Below are positions 51,280 through 59,844 of a stretch of 64,000 bases of DNA, piece by piece. Position 1 is the first letter of the stretch, and each line of letters opens with the position of its first letter. The stretch lies in the NCBI GenBank assembly GCA_036677685.1, contig JAVBWA010000033.1, positions 62,001 through 126,000 on the forward strand, given 5' to 3'. The translations under genes were made by a program, and so were the position numbers. Under the pieces are notes generated by a model. That model was not told the origin of the DNA. It saw only the letters and a list, made by a program, of their open reading frames with translations, and did not search any database. The DNA comes from JAQUBU01 sp036677685 (GTDB lineage Bacteria; Bacillota; Syntrophomonadia; Syntrophomonadales; Syntrophomonadaceae).

Positions 51280-54200
51280 ACGTTTGCCTCCCTTATGTTT
51301 CGATTTCTTTTAGGGTCGGTTTTAAGACCGATATAGTCCAAACCCAGGGCCAAGAGCCACGATATGACAAAGTAAAGCACGGCCACCATCAGCAGCGGGA
51401 AGAAGGCGTCAAAGGTCCGGCTGCGGATAATGTCACTGGCCTTGGTCAGATCCTGTACGGCGATATAACCGACAACCGAAGTCATCTTGACCAGCGAGAT
51501 AAATTCGCCCTTATAGACCGGTAAGACCTGTCTTACCGCCTGGGGCATGATAATATGAATAAAAGTCTGCAAAGGAGTAAACCCGCTGGCAATCCCGGCC
51601 TCGCTTTGCCCTTTATCAACACTTTCGATGGCGGTTCGAAACATTTCGGAGACATAAGCGGCAAAGTTTAACCCAAAAGCTATAACGGCCACCATGACCG
51701 GGTCGATGTTCACCGAGGCGAATACTACATAAAAAATGATCATAAGCAGGACCAGAACCGGGGTGCCGCGCAGAATGGAGATGTAAACCCGGGCAATGGC
51801 CTTTAAGAACCGGTTTTTCGCCATCCGCAGCCAGCAGATTAAAGCACCCAGGAGGGTACCGAAAATTGCGGAGAACAATGATATTATGATCGTTACTTTC
51901 AAGCCGTCAGCAATGAGCAGATAGCGCTGTTCCATAATTATATTGCTGTAGAAACTGGTTTTTATATTTTTGAAAATTTTATTTAACTGCGAGTTTTCCA
52001 CGGATTTTCTCACCATCGCTGCTGTTTCGCTGATATGATAGGGTTTGGAGAAATCAACCCTTTGCTGGCGTTCTTCAGTTACATTGAAGCAGGATATGGC
52101 CAAGTCAATCTTATCTGACTGTAAAGCGGGGATCAGAGAAGGAAAATTCATATTGGTGATGACCACTTTTTTACCGAGCTTCTGGCCGATGCGCTGAGCC
52201 AGTTCCATATCGAAACCACTGCACTCATTGTTACTGTCCACAAATTCGAAGGGGGGCAGCAGGGCCTCGGTTCCTACACGTAAAGTTTCATTGGACTCGG
52301 GAGCATCAAGCTTGGGCATGGCCGGCAAATCGCCCTTGACGAACCAGCGCTTTTTCATGTCGTCCAGGGTTCCTGATCTCTCCAGCTCGCTTATAGCCTG
52401 GTTTACGGAATTTAATAGAAGGGGATTGTTCTTCCTGATGGCAACCGCCACATCCAGTAATTTGACTGGTTCCGTTATTAATACAAAATTGTGGTTGCGG
52501 TTGACGATCTCTTGCAAAGTGTTGCGCTCGAAGACCACGGCGTCAACCTTGTTGCTTTCCAATGCGGCGGCGGCATTTACAATATTGTCTATGTTGAATA
52601 TTTGCGCCTGGGGAAATCTCTCACGGGCCGCAGTACCGCCTGCTGAACCGGTCAAAACCCCGATTCGTTTGTCTCTTAAATCATCGAGCGTGAGGGCGCG
52701 ATTATCCGGACTGGCCTTGTCATAAACGGCCAAATTTTTCTTCAGGGCAAATACACTCGCTCCTAGTTCATAATATGGGTCGGAAAAATCAACCTGTTTG
52801 GCTCTTTCTTCGGTAATCACCAGGGTACTGTCGATCATATCGATCTTGTTGCCGGCGGCAGCCAGGATCAGGCTGGCAAATTCCATATCCTGCAGAACCA
52901 GTTCCTTGCCTAAAAAAGCGGCAAACCTTTCGGCCATCTCAATATCAAAGCCCACCACCCGGTTGTTTTTCACGATGGCAAAAGGCAGGCCTTTGTCGCT
53001 TACTATACCGACCACCAGGCGGCCCTGGTCTTTAGGATTTTTGATTTCCGGCATTTCGGTTTTCCCTTCGGTGATCCAGCGCTTCACCATATCATCAAAA
53101 ACGCCGTTGGCCTTGCTTTGTTTCAGGAATTCGTTGAACTGTTCGCGCAATTCATCATTATTCTGGTTAAACCCCATAGCAATAGGAATCCGGAACAGGT
53201 TTTGACCTAAAAAAGCCAGATCTTTATCGCTGCGCAACATCTCCAAAAGCGACTCGTGGGTGTAGAAAGCCGCGTCAACTTTTCCGGTCTTTACCGCCAG
53301 GATTAAATCGGACTGGCTTTTATACTGCATTACGGTGGCCTGAGGATAAGTCTTGCGGGCGTAGTCGTCATGAATACCGCCTAATAATACTCCGATTTTT
53401 TTATTTTTCAGGTCAGCGATGCTTTTTAATTTGGAGCCGTTATCAGCGGTTGAAGGATTGTTGCCGGCCAAGGTTTCTTTCAGGGCTATTACCGCGGTCT
53501 TGCCCTCTACATAACAATCCGAAAAGTCGATTTGCTTGCTTCTCTCTTCGGTAATACCTATTCCATCAGCAATCATATCTACCTTGCCGGCGCTCAGAGC
53601 AGCAATCAGCGATGCGAATTCCATCGGTACGAAATCCAGATTATAGCCTTTTTGAACGGCAAAATTTTGAACCATTTCAATATCAAAGCCCACATATTTA
53701 CCATTCATAAAGGCAACATAGGGCAGGTCCGCCACCGACACACCCAAGACCAGCTTATCACCCAGGGTGTTTTTCTTGATATCAGGCATCACTGCCAGTT
53801 CCGGATCATTATCAAACCAGCGCTGGTAGATTTCATCATAGGTACCGTTGGCCCTGGCTTCTTTTAGAAAATTATTAAACTCTTGCCTTAGTGTGGGGTT
53901 GTTTTTGTTAAATCCGACCCCCATCGGATATGACAGCACATCATCACTTAGAATCCCTATGCTTTTGTCGTTTTTTTGCACAGCCTTGGCCGATAAGGCA
54001 TCCACTATCGCCACATCCAGCTTGTTGGCTTTAACGGCTATTACCATATCTGACGTACTGTCGAATCTATGAATTTTAGCCTGCGGGTATTTTTGTGCAA
54101 CAAAGCTGTCGAAGAGGGTACCGGTGACTACCCCTACGCGTTTGCCGGCAATATCGTCAAGTTGACTCAGCTTCTCGCTGTTGGCAGCAGCAGTCTTGTT

Positions 54201-54293
54201 TTCGGCGGCAGGTTTCCCTCGCTCTTGCTGACAGCCAGCCAGGGCGAGCATAAGAATAACAATTAGTCCGGTTGCTACCAGTTTTTTGTACAA
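51276..54293 (-). CDS. Triple permuted amino-acid-binding domain fused to ABC permease
   Basis: A 1005-residue lipoprotein-permease (lipobox LALAGC). Three tandem units each have a second-lobe segment (DIAGKRVGVVTGTLFDSF; LKNKKIGVLLGG; LRDKRIGVLTGSAGG; ending YQRWF, VKRWI and KKRWF) followed by a first-lobe segment (KYVGFDIEMVQNFAVQKGYN; VVGFDIEMAERFAAFLG; CSGFDMELAQRIGQKLGKK). From ~800 on is a HisM-type permease with EAGIASGFTPLQTFIHIIMP. Binding domains fused to permeases are known, but three in permuted order are very unusual. It could capture several amino acids or raise local concentration. Coupled by ATGA to the ATPase gene. Confidence 0.83.
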   Translation of the reverse strand: MYKKLVATGLIVILMLALAGCQQERGKPAAENKTAAANSEKLSQLDDIAGKRVGVVTGTLFDSFVAQKYPQAKIHRFDSTSDMVIAVKANKLDVAIVDALSAKAVQKNDKSIGILSDDVLSYPMGVGFNKNNPTLRQEFNNFLKEARANGTYDEIYQRWFDNDPELAVMPDIKKNTLGDKLVLGVSVADLPYVAFMNGKYVGFDIEMVQNFAVQKGYNLDFVPMEFASLIAALSAGKVDMIADGIGITEERSKQIDFSDCYVEGKTAVIALKETLAGNNPSTADNGSKLKSIADLKNKKIGVLLGGIHDDYARKTYPQATVMQYKSQSDLILAVKTGKVDAAFYTHESLLEMLRSDKDLAFLGQNLFRIPIAMGFNQNNDELREQFNEFLKQSKANGVFDDMVKRWITEGKTEMPEIKNPKDQGRLVVGIVSDKGLPFAIVKNNRVVGFDIEMAERFAAFLGKELVLQDMEFASLILAAAGNKIDMIDSTLVITEERAKQVDFSDPYYELGASVFALKKNLAVYDKASPDNRALTLDDLRDKRIGVLTGSAGGTAARERFPQAQIFNIDNIVNAAAALESNKVDAVVFERNTLQEIVNRNHNFVLITEPVKLLDVAVAIRKNNPLLLNSVNQAISELERSGTLDDMKKRWFVKGDLPAMPKLDAPESNETLRVGTEALLPPFEFVDSNNECSGFDMELAQRIGQKLGKKVVITNMNFPSLIPALQSDKIDLAISCFNVTEERQQRVDFSKPYHISETAAMVRKSVENSQLNKIFKNIKTSFYSNIIMEQRYLLIADGLKVTIIISLFSAIFGTLLGALICWLRMAKNRFLKAIARVYISILRGTPVLVLLMIIFYVVFASVNIDPVMVAVIAFGLNFAAYVSEMFRTAIESVDKGQSEAGIASGFTPLQTFIHIIMPQAVRQVLPVYKGEFISLVKMTSVVGYIAVQDLTKASDIIRSRTFDAFFPLLMVAVLYFVISWLLALGLDYIGLKTDPKRNRNIREANV

Positions 54294-54443
54294 CAGTCGC
54301 CAGGACTCCTTTCCGAAATGTATTATGATTCTATCAAGCTAATACTTCCACAAAAAGAATGAATTTCCTTTATCAAGTCAAGAACCGGCAGGATTTTTAT
54401 GATTGTTTACAGAAATATCTGCATAAAAGTCATTGGGGCGTAG

Positions 54444-54476
54444 GGATGGTTCTTTTTGCCATTCCGGTCCCCTCCT
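54444..54476. repeat. GGTTCTTTTTGCC repeat copy
   Basis: GGATGGTTCTTTTTGCC followed by CCGGTCCCCTCC matches the intergenic repeat at 17458, 20171 and 38649. It lies about 40-70 bases before the next gene start, in the 219-base gap between divergent transport genes. Confidence 0.45.
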
Positions 54477-54512
54477 AATACCTTTGATATTAAAGATGCC
54501 AGGGGAGGAAAA

Positions 54513-56042
54513 ATGAAACGAACTGCGCTATTATCCTTGATGGTCATGATGGTTATAGGCATTTATTCAGGGTTGAGCATGGCTTCAACGCAGGCGGTGG
54601 AAATAACTCCCTATGATCAGCTTTCTATCGACTTGAACAAGTCAACAGTTGGCGTTATGACCGGGTCGACCAATGAAAAATTAGTCAGGGAAAATTTCAA
54701 ATCAGCGCAGACGCAGTGTTATGACAGCACTATGGATGCCGTGGCCGCCCTCAAGGCCGGACATGTTGAAGTGGTGGTCACTAGCTTTCCAACCGCGCTC
54801 AATGTCGCCAAGAACAACCGGGATTTAATGCTGCTTCCCGATGTTCTGCAATTGGATGATACCGCAATCGCGGTTCAAAAGGAAAATACCCGGCTGCTGG
54901 ACGAATTAAACGCGGTGTTGCGTGATCTGGCTCAAAGCGGAACCCTGGAGGATATGCAGAAAAGGTGGATGAAGGAAGATTTTTCACCCTACCAGCCGGC
55001 CCAGCTAAATGTCCCCCGGACCGGAGAACCGATCCGAGTCGGGGTGGATGCGACCCGTGAACCTTTTTGCTTTAGGGATGCCGATGGAACCGTCAGCGGT
55101 TTGGATGGTGAATTGGCGCGAAGAATCGCCATTGAGCTGAACCGGCCGGTTGAATTCTTAGACATGAAGTTTGCCGCTCTAATCCCTGCGCTGCAGTCCG
55201 GAAAGACCGATGTTATTATCTCCTTGATGAGTGTGACCGATGAACGAAAGAAATTGGTTAATTTTACCATACCTTATTACAAGCAAAAAGTGGTTATGAT
55301 GGCAAGGGCAGATAACAACCGCATTAATGCAGCTTCTCAGCCATCTTTCCTCCAAAGCATAGGCAGCAGCTTTTATAGCAACATAATCCTGGAAAACCGC
55401 TACTTGCTTATCCTGGACGGGCTAAAGGTTACGGTTGTCATTACGGTGCTGGCCTGCATCCTGGGAACACTGCTGGGGGCCTTGATATGCTTCATGAGAA
55501 TGTCCCGGCGCAAGGGATTAAAGCTGTTGGCCCGTGTTTATATATCGATTTTACGCGGTACACCGGTTCTGGTTTTATTGATGTTTATTTTTTATGTGGC
55601 GTTGGCATCGATAAATATCGATCCGGTTCTGGTGGCGGTTATAACCTTTGCCCTGAATTTTGCGGCTTATGTATCTGAAATGTTTCGAACCGCCATTGGA
55701 AGTATTGACAAAGGTCAGAGTGAAGCAGGAATTGCCGGGGGCTTTACCGGTTTGCAAACCTTTGTCTATATCGTGCTGCCCCAGGCGATAAAGCAGGTCC
55801 TGCCGGTTTACAAAGGTGAGTTGATCTCTTTGGCCAAAATGACTTCAGTTGTAGGTTACATAGCGGTTCAAGATTTGACCAAAGCTAGCGACATTATTCG
55901 CAGCCGCACCTTTGACGCTTTTTTCCCGCTGCTGCTGACCGCCGTATTGTATTTCCTGATTTCATGGCTTCTGCTCTTGTCGCTGGAAGGCTTGGAACGC
56001 AAAACCGACCCCAAGGCGAATCGAAAAAAGATGCAAGAATGA
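54513..56042 (+). CDS. Permuted amino-acid-binding domain fused to ABC permease
   Basis: A 509-residue protein with a signal peptide (LLSLMVMMVIGIYSGLSMAS, without lipobox) and one permuted binding unit: the second-lobe segment (STVGVMTGSTNEKLVRENF..MQKRWMKED), then the first-lobe segment (VRVG-like IRVGVDATREPFCFRDADG; VNFTIPYY). A permease (~300-500) with EAGIAGGFTGLQTFVYIVLP follows. The ATG at 54513 lies four bases after GGGGAGG. It is a single-unit relative of the 1005-residue protein and has no ATPase gene of its own here; it may share one with the neighbours. Confidence 0.82.
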   Translation: MKRTALLSLMVMMVIGIYSGLSMASTQAVEITPYDQLSIDLNKSTVGVMTGSTNEKLVRENFKSAQTQCYDSTMDAVAALKAGHVEVVVTSFPTALNVAKNNRDLMLLPDVLQLDDTAIAVQKENTRLLDELNAVLRDLAQSGTLEDMQKRWMKEDFSPYQPAQLNVPRTGEPIRVGVDATREPFCFRDADGTVSGLDGELARRIAIELNRPVEFLDMKFAALIPALQSGKTDVIISLMSVTDERKKLVNFTIPYYKQKVVMMARADNNRINAASQPSFLQSIGSSFYSNIILENRYLLILDGLKVTVVITVLACILGTLLGALICFMRMSRRKGLKLLARVYISILRGTPVLVLLMFIFYVALASINIDPVLVAVITFALNFAAYVSEMFRTAIGSIDKGQSEAGIAGGFTGLQTFVYIVLPQAIKQVLPVYKGELISLAKMTSVVGYIAVQDLTKASDIIRSRTFDAFFPLLLTAVLYFLISWLLLLSLEGLERKTDPKANRKKMQE

Positions 56043-56317
56043 TGACTAAAGAAATATGGCGAGTTTGGGAACATCCCAGTGGTTTCAGATACATAAGCAC
56101 AATTTTTAAAAATATCGGTGTCGCTTTTTTTATGGCAAAATTACGCAGGAAATTTATGATTGATTATAGAAGTGTCTTCCAAGGTGTATATTAATGGGAC
56201 CATATTTCAAACGAACGGTTGAACCGCAGTAACCATATCCTTGTATTGAGGAGGAAAATAATAATTGCTTAAAAAGGGTGGAACCAACTGTTGGAAACCT
56301 GTTTTGGATAAAAGAAG

Positions 56318-57694
56318 GTGACGCAGATAAATAACATTACCGGTTTATGCATAGAGCTGGTCAAAAATATGTCGGTAGTTATTCTGCTGGCTTATGTATT
56401 AACCAGAACCAGGGCTTATGCCAGCATCATGTCGAAAAAAGATGCTACGCTAAAGCAAAAAGTCGGCCTGATCTTTATCTTTGGCATATTTTCCATATAC
56501 GGTACTTTAAGCGGCATCTCGATCATGGGCGCGATTGCCAACATCCGGGATCTGGGCCCGGCGATTGCCGGATTGATCGGGGGGCCGTGGGTAGGCGTCG
56601 GAGCCGGTTTGATTGGCGGCATCCACCGTTATACCATGGGCGGCATAACTTATATACCCTGCTCGGTTTCCACCGTGCTGGCAGGTGTGATAGGCGGCCT
56701 CATTTATCAATACCGCAAAGGTGAATTTGTCAGCATTAGCGCAGCCGTGGTTTTTATGGCCTTGATGGAAGCTTTGCATATGGGTTTGGCCCTGGTTATT
56801 GTTAAACCGTTCAGCCAGATTCTGCCCATCATCCAAAGTGTAAGCATGCCCATGATTTTGACCAATGCCCTGGGGATGGGCATATTTGCTTTTATCATCC
56901 ACAACCTGATGACCGAAAGAGAAACCCAGCGTACCAAGGAACTGATAGAAGGTGAATTAAGCGTCGCCCGCGAAATACAGATGAGCATTGTTCCCAAGAT
57001 ATTCCCGGCTTTTCCGGAAAGGCCGGAGTTCGATGTGTTTGCCGTTCTCGAACCGGCCAAGGAAGTAGGGGGAGACCTTTATGATTTTTTCCTGTTGGAC
57101 GATGACCACCTATGTTTCACAGTCGGGGACGTGTCCGGCAAAGGGGTCCCAGCTTCACTGTTTATGGCGGTTACCAAAACCCTGATCAAAGCCAAGGCGG
57201 ATATCAAACTGGGTCCCGATGAAATATTGTATCAGGTGAATAACGAGCTCTGCAAAGACAACGATTCGGGTATGTTTGTCACCGAATTTCTCGGTATATT
57301 GACCATATCCTCCGGGGATGTGGTATTCAGTAACGGTGGCCATAATGTACCCTATCTGCTGAGGAGTAACGGGGCCGTCGAAGCCCTGCCGAAAATACCG
57401 GGGATGGCTCTCGGAGTTATGGAAGATGTGGGATATGTTCATGCAAATATCTCCCTCAATACCGGGGATAGTCTAGTGCTCTATACCGACGGGGTAACCG
57501 AGGCCATGAACCCGGCCGGGGAACTGTTGGATGAAAGCCGTTTGGAAAATATACTTCGGAAATCGGAGCATAAAACCGCCCAGGAGGAAGTCCGGCATAT
57601 ATTGGACAGCACCCGGCAATTCGTAAACGGGGCCAGCCAATCGGATGATATTACGATACTGGTAATAAAATATCTGGAACCGAAGCAACGATAA
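56318..57694 (+). CDS. 5TM (LytS-like) membrane sensor with SpoIIE phosphatase domain
   Basis: A 458-residue protein. Residues ~10-200 hold a 5TM-5TMR_LYT-type membrane domain (GPAIAGLIGGPWVGVGAGLI and GGIHRYTMGGITYIPCS are typical) as found in LytS sensors. Residues ~215-458 form a SpoIIE/PP2C phosphatase (EVGGDLYDFFLLDDDHLCFT; GDVSGKGVPASLFM; LYTDGVTEAMN). It should dephosphorylate the RsbV-like protein encoded two genes on. The GTG at 56318 touches the GAAG site directly, so the true start is uncertain. It heads an RsbU-W-V operon. Confidence 0.87.
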   Translation: MTQINNITGLCIELVKNMSVVILLAYVLTRTRAYASIMSKKDATLKQKVGLIFIFGIFSIYGTLSGISIMGAIANIRDLGPAIAGLIGGPWVGVGAGLIGGIHRYTMGGITYIPCSVSTVLAGVIGGLIYQYRKGEFVSISAAVVFMALMEALHMGLALVIVKPFSQILPIIQSVSMPMILTNALGMGIFAFIIHNLMTERETQRTKELIEGELSVAREIQMSIVPKIFPAFPERPEFDVFAVLEPAKEVGGDLYDFFLLDDDHLCFTVGDVSGKGVPASLFMAVTKTLIKAKADIKLGPDEILYQVNNELCKDNDSGMFVTEFLGILTISSGDVVFSNGGHNVPYLLRSNGAVEALPKIPGMALGVMEDVGYVHANISLNTGDSLVLYTDGVTEAMNPAGELLDESRLENILRKSEHKTAQEEVRHILDSTRQFVNGASQSDDITILVIKYLEPKQR

Positions 57695-57725
57695 AAACAC
57701 TTGTATAAATGGGGAGGAATGGGAT

Positions 57726-58145
57726 TTGAAACACTTGAATGTTTCCTTGAAAAATAAGCTTGAAGAGATTCCAAACCTAGCCCAGGCCATTGAAAATTTT
57801 GCGGAAGCCAATAACCTGCCGGAACATACGGTTTTTCAAATAAACCTGTGTTTAGATGAACTGCTGACCAATACGATCAGCTATGGGTTTCCGGAGGGCG
57901 GCGAACACGAAATCCCGGTCACCATAACCCTACAGGGGGAAATGCTGGTGATTAACCTGCGTGATGACGGCCTGGCTTTTAACCCCTTGGAGCGGTCGGA
58001 ACCGGACACCAGTCAGGGCATTGAAGAACGGCCCATTGGAGGTCTGGGCATACATCTGGTTCGTAATATGATGGACGAAATTGAGTACCGGCGCGAGTCA
58101 GGTCAAAATGTGCTGGTAATGAAAAAGCAATTAAACAATATATAA
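57726..58145 (+). CDS. RsbW-type anti-sigma factor/serine kinase
   Basis: A 139-residue free-standing HATPase domain with intact boxes: N-box NLCLDELLTNTISYGF, G1-type LRDDGLAFNP, and G2-type GGLGIHLVRNMMDEIEY. RsbW proteins bind either a target (a sigma factor in the classic case) or phosphorylate the RsbV antagonist. TTG start about nine bases after GGGGAGG. It is followed 15 bases later by RsbV. Since no sigma-B-like gene is present, its target may be something else, perhaps the island's transporters; that is inference. Confidence 0.87.
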   Translation: MKHLNVSLKNKLEEIPNLAQAIENFAEANNLPEHTVFQINLCLDELLTNTISYGFPEGGEHEIPVTITLQGEMLVINLRDDGLAFNPLERSEPDTSQGIEERPIGGLGIHLVRNMMDEIEYRRESGQNVLVMKKQLNNI

Positions 58146-58160
58146 TGAGGAGGCTTTTAC

Positions 58161-58493
58161 ATGAATATCAAAGAAGCTAAAAAAGAAAAGGCAACAGTGC
58201 TGGCAATTGAAGGAAGATTGGATTCAAGCACCTCGGGCGAATTGGAGAAAGTGTTTTTAACAGTAATGGATGCCGGGGAGAAAAATATCGTAGTGGATTT
58301 TACCGGCATGGATTATATCAGCAGTGCCGGACTTCGGGTGCTGCTGATGGCAGCTAAAAAAACCTCCAAAGTTGGGGGGAAGGTAGTGCTCACTGCGTTG
58401 AGCGCCAATGTGAAAGAAGTCTTCGACATTGCAGGATTTAGCAGCATTTTCACCATTTTAGCTTCTCAGGAGGAAGGCCTTAAGGCTTTCTAG
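58161..58493 (+). CDS. RsbV-type STAS anti-sigma factor antagonist
   Basis: A 110-residue STAS protein with the phospho-acceptor serine in DYISSAGLRVLLMA (~residue 57). It would be phosphorylated by the RsbW protein of the preceding gene and dephosphorylated by the SpoIIE-type proteins at 56318 and 43962. GAGGAGG precedes its ATG. It closes the U-W-V operon and is followed by a repeat element. Confidence 0.9.
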   Translation: MNIKEAKKEKATVLAIEGRLDSSTSGELEKVFLTVMDAGEKNIVVDFTGMDYISSAGLRVLLMAAKKTSKVGGKVVLTALSANVKEVFDIAGFSSIFTILASQEEGLKAF

Positions 58494-58519
58494 GGCTATA
58501 TTACGAGGCGGAATGATGT

Positions 58520-58628
58520 CCCCCGCTTCGTTGCAGCGGTGTGTTGCCCCCTACGGGGACCACTTATATTGATTCCCTTCGGGAATGATTAAATTGTGTT
58601 GAAACCGCTAAGCAGTTTCTCCGATGCT
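58520..58628 (+). repeat. CAGCGGTGTGTTG element, copy 3 (with insertion)
   Basis: TTCGTTGCAGCGGTGTGTTG at 58527 and GCAGTTTCTCCGATGCT near the end match both parts of copy 1 at 25221-25280. Between them lie ~60 extra bases with a small perfect hairpin (ATTCCCTTCGGGAAT at 58572). It lies ~120 bases before the lipoprotein gene at 58745. Confidence 0.55.
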
Positions 58629-58744
58629 AAAAACCAGACGAACCAAGGGGAGGGCTTCCCCGTTCAAAACCCTTCACGCTTGAGCAAGAACTCAGTTGAA
58701 GGGTTTCTGCCATGCAGGCACCCGGCGGAAAGGGCGGATAAAGT

Positions 58745-59725
58745 TTGTTGAAAAATTTTAAATACCTGATTTTATTTATAATACTTACGCTTATAATCGG
58801 ATGCAGTGCGCAAACATCAAATCAATATGCAGATAAAAATAACTGGGCAATTTTCCCGGAGAGCAGTCAGCTTAAAAGTGCCGATGTTTTTCTGATTTGT
58901 CCCACCGTTTATATGGGTAAGGAAAACTCATTTAATATGGAAATGAACGATACCAAGACCCGCGCCAATTTTGTGGGAGCGCTTAATATGGAAAAAGGGA
59001 TTTACGAGAATGCTTGCAGCATATATGCGCCTTTCTATCGACAGGCAGGGTTAAATACTTATAGCCTTGATTCAACTGAAGCGGAACCATATTTTCAACT
59101 GGCTTACAGTGATGTTAAGCAATCATTTGAATATTATATGCAAGAATGCAATAATGGCCGGCCCTTGGTTTTAGCAGGCTTTAGCCAGGGTTCGGAAATG
59201 CTGCTCCGTTTAATGAAGGAATTATTCCAAAATGAAAGCTATAACGATCTTCTGGTGGGGGCCTATTTAATCGGCTGGCGAATTACCGAAGAGGATCTTG
59301 CCCGGTACCCGTTTTTAAAAATGGCCCGGGGGGCTGACGATACCGGTGTCATAATCAGCTTTAATTCCGAAGCGAAATCGGTTAATACGTCACTGATCGT
59401 TCCCCGCTCAACCCTGGCTATTAATCCCCTTAATTGGAAAACTACCGGCGAATATGCTGAGGCGAATTTAAATCTAGGTGCAGTTTTTACTGATTATAAC
59501 GGAGGAATCTTAAAAGAAATCCCGGCTCTGACCGGGGCCTATCTTGATCCAGAGCGGGGTACCCTTAAAGTAACCGGCGTATCTTCCGAGGATTATCCGC
59601 CCGTATTGGATATTTTTGAAAAAGGCGTATATCATCTGTATGACTACCAGTTTTTCTACCGCAATCTCCAGCAAAATGTAGCGCTTCGAGTGGATGAATA
59701 TATAAAATCACACGAAGAACAATGA
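58745..59725 (+). CDS. DUF3089 lipoprotein (alpha/beta-hydrolase-like)
   Basis: A 326-residue lipoprotein with signal peptide and lipobox (LIIGC) that matches the DUF3089 family: FLICPTVYMGKENSF near the N-terminus, YAPFYRQAG, and LVLAGFSQGSEMLLRLM with the nucleophile elbow G-F-S-Q-G. This suggests an esterase or lipase-like enzyme on the outer face of the membrane; no substrate is known. The start is TTG at 58745 or 58748. Confidence 0.8.
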   Translation: MLKNFKYLILFIILTLIIGCSAQTSNQYADKNNWAIFPESSQLKSADVFLICPTVYMGKENSFNMEMNDTKTRANFVGALNMEKGIYENACSIYAPFYRQAGLNTYSLDSTEAEPYFQLAYSDVKQSFEYYMQECNNGRPLVLAGFSQGSEMLLRLMKELFQNESYNDLLVGAYLIGWRITEEDLARYPFLKMARGADDTGVIISFNSEAKSVNTSLIVPRSTLAINPLNWKTTGEYAEANLNLGAVFTDYNGGILKEIPALTGAYLDPERGTLKVTGVSSEDYPPVLDIFEKGVYHLYDYQFFYRNLQQNVALRVDEYIKSHEEQ

Positions 59726-59844
59726 ATAATGGAAACAAAAGTGCCCACAAAACTGTTGCCGGCAAATGACCGCCTATATTGACCAACCGCGGAAAAAGAT
59801 ATTCAAAATATTATGTACCGCTTGGCTTATTGAAGTAGAAGCTG

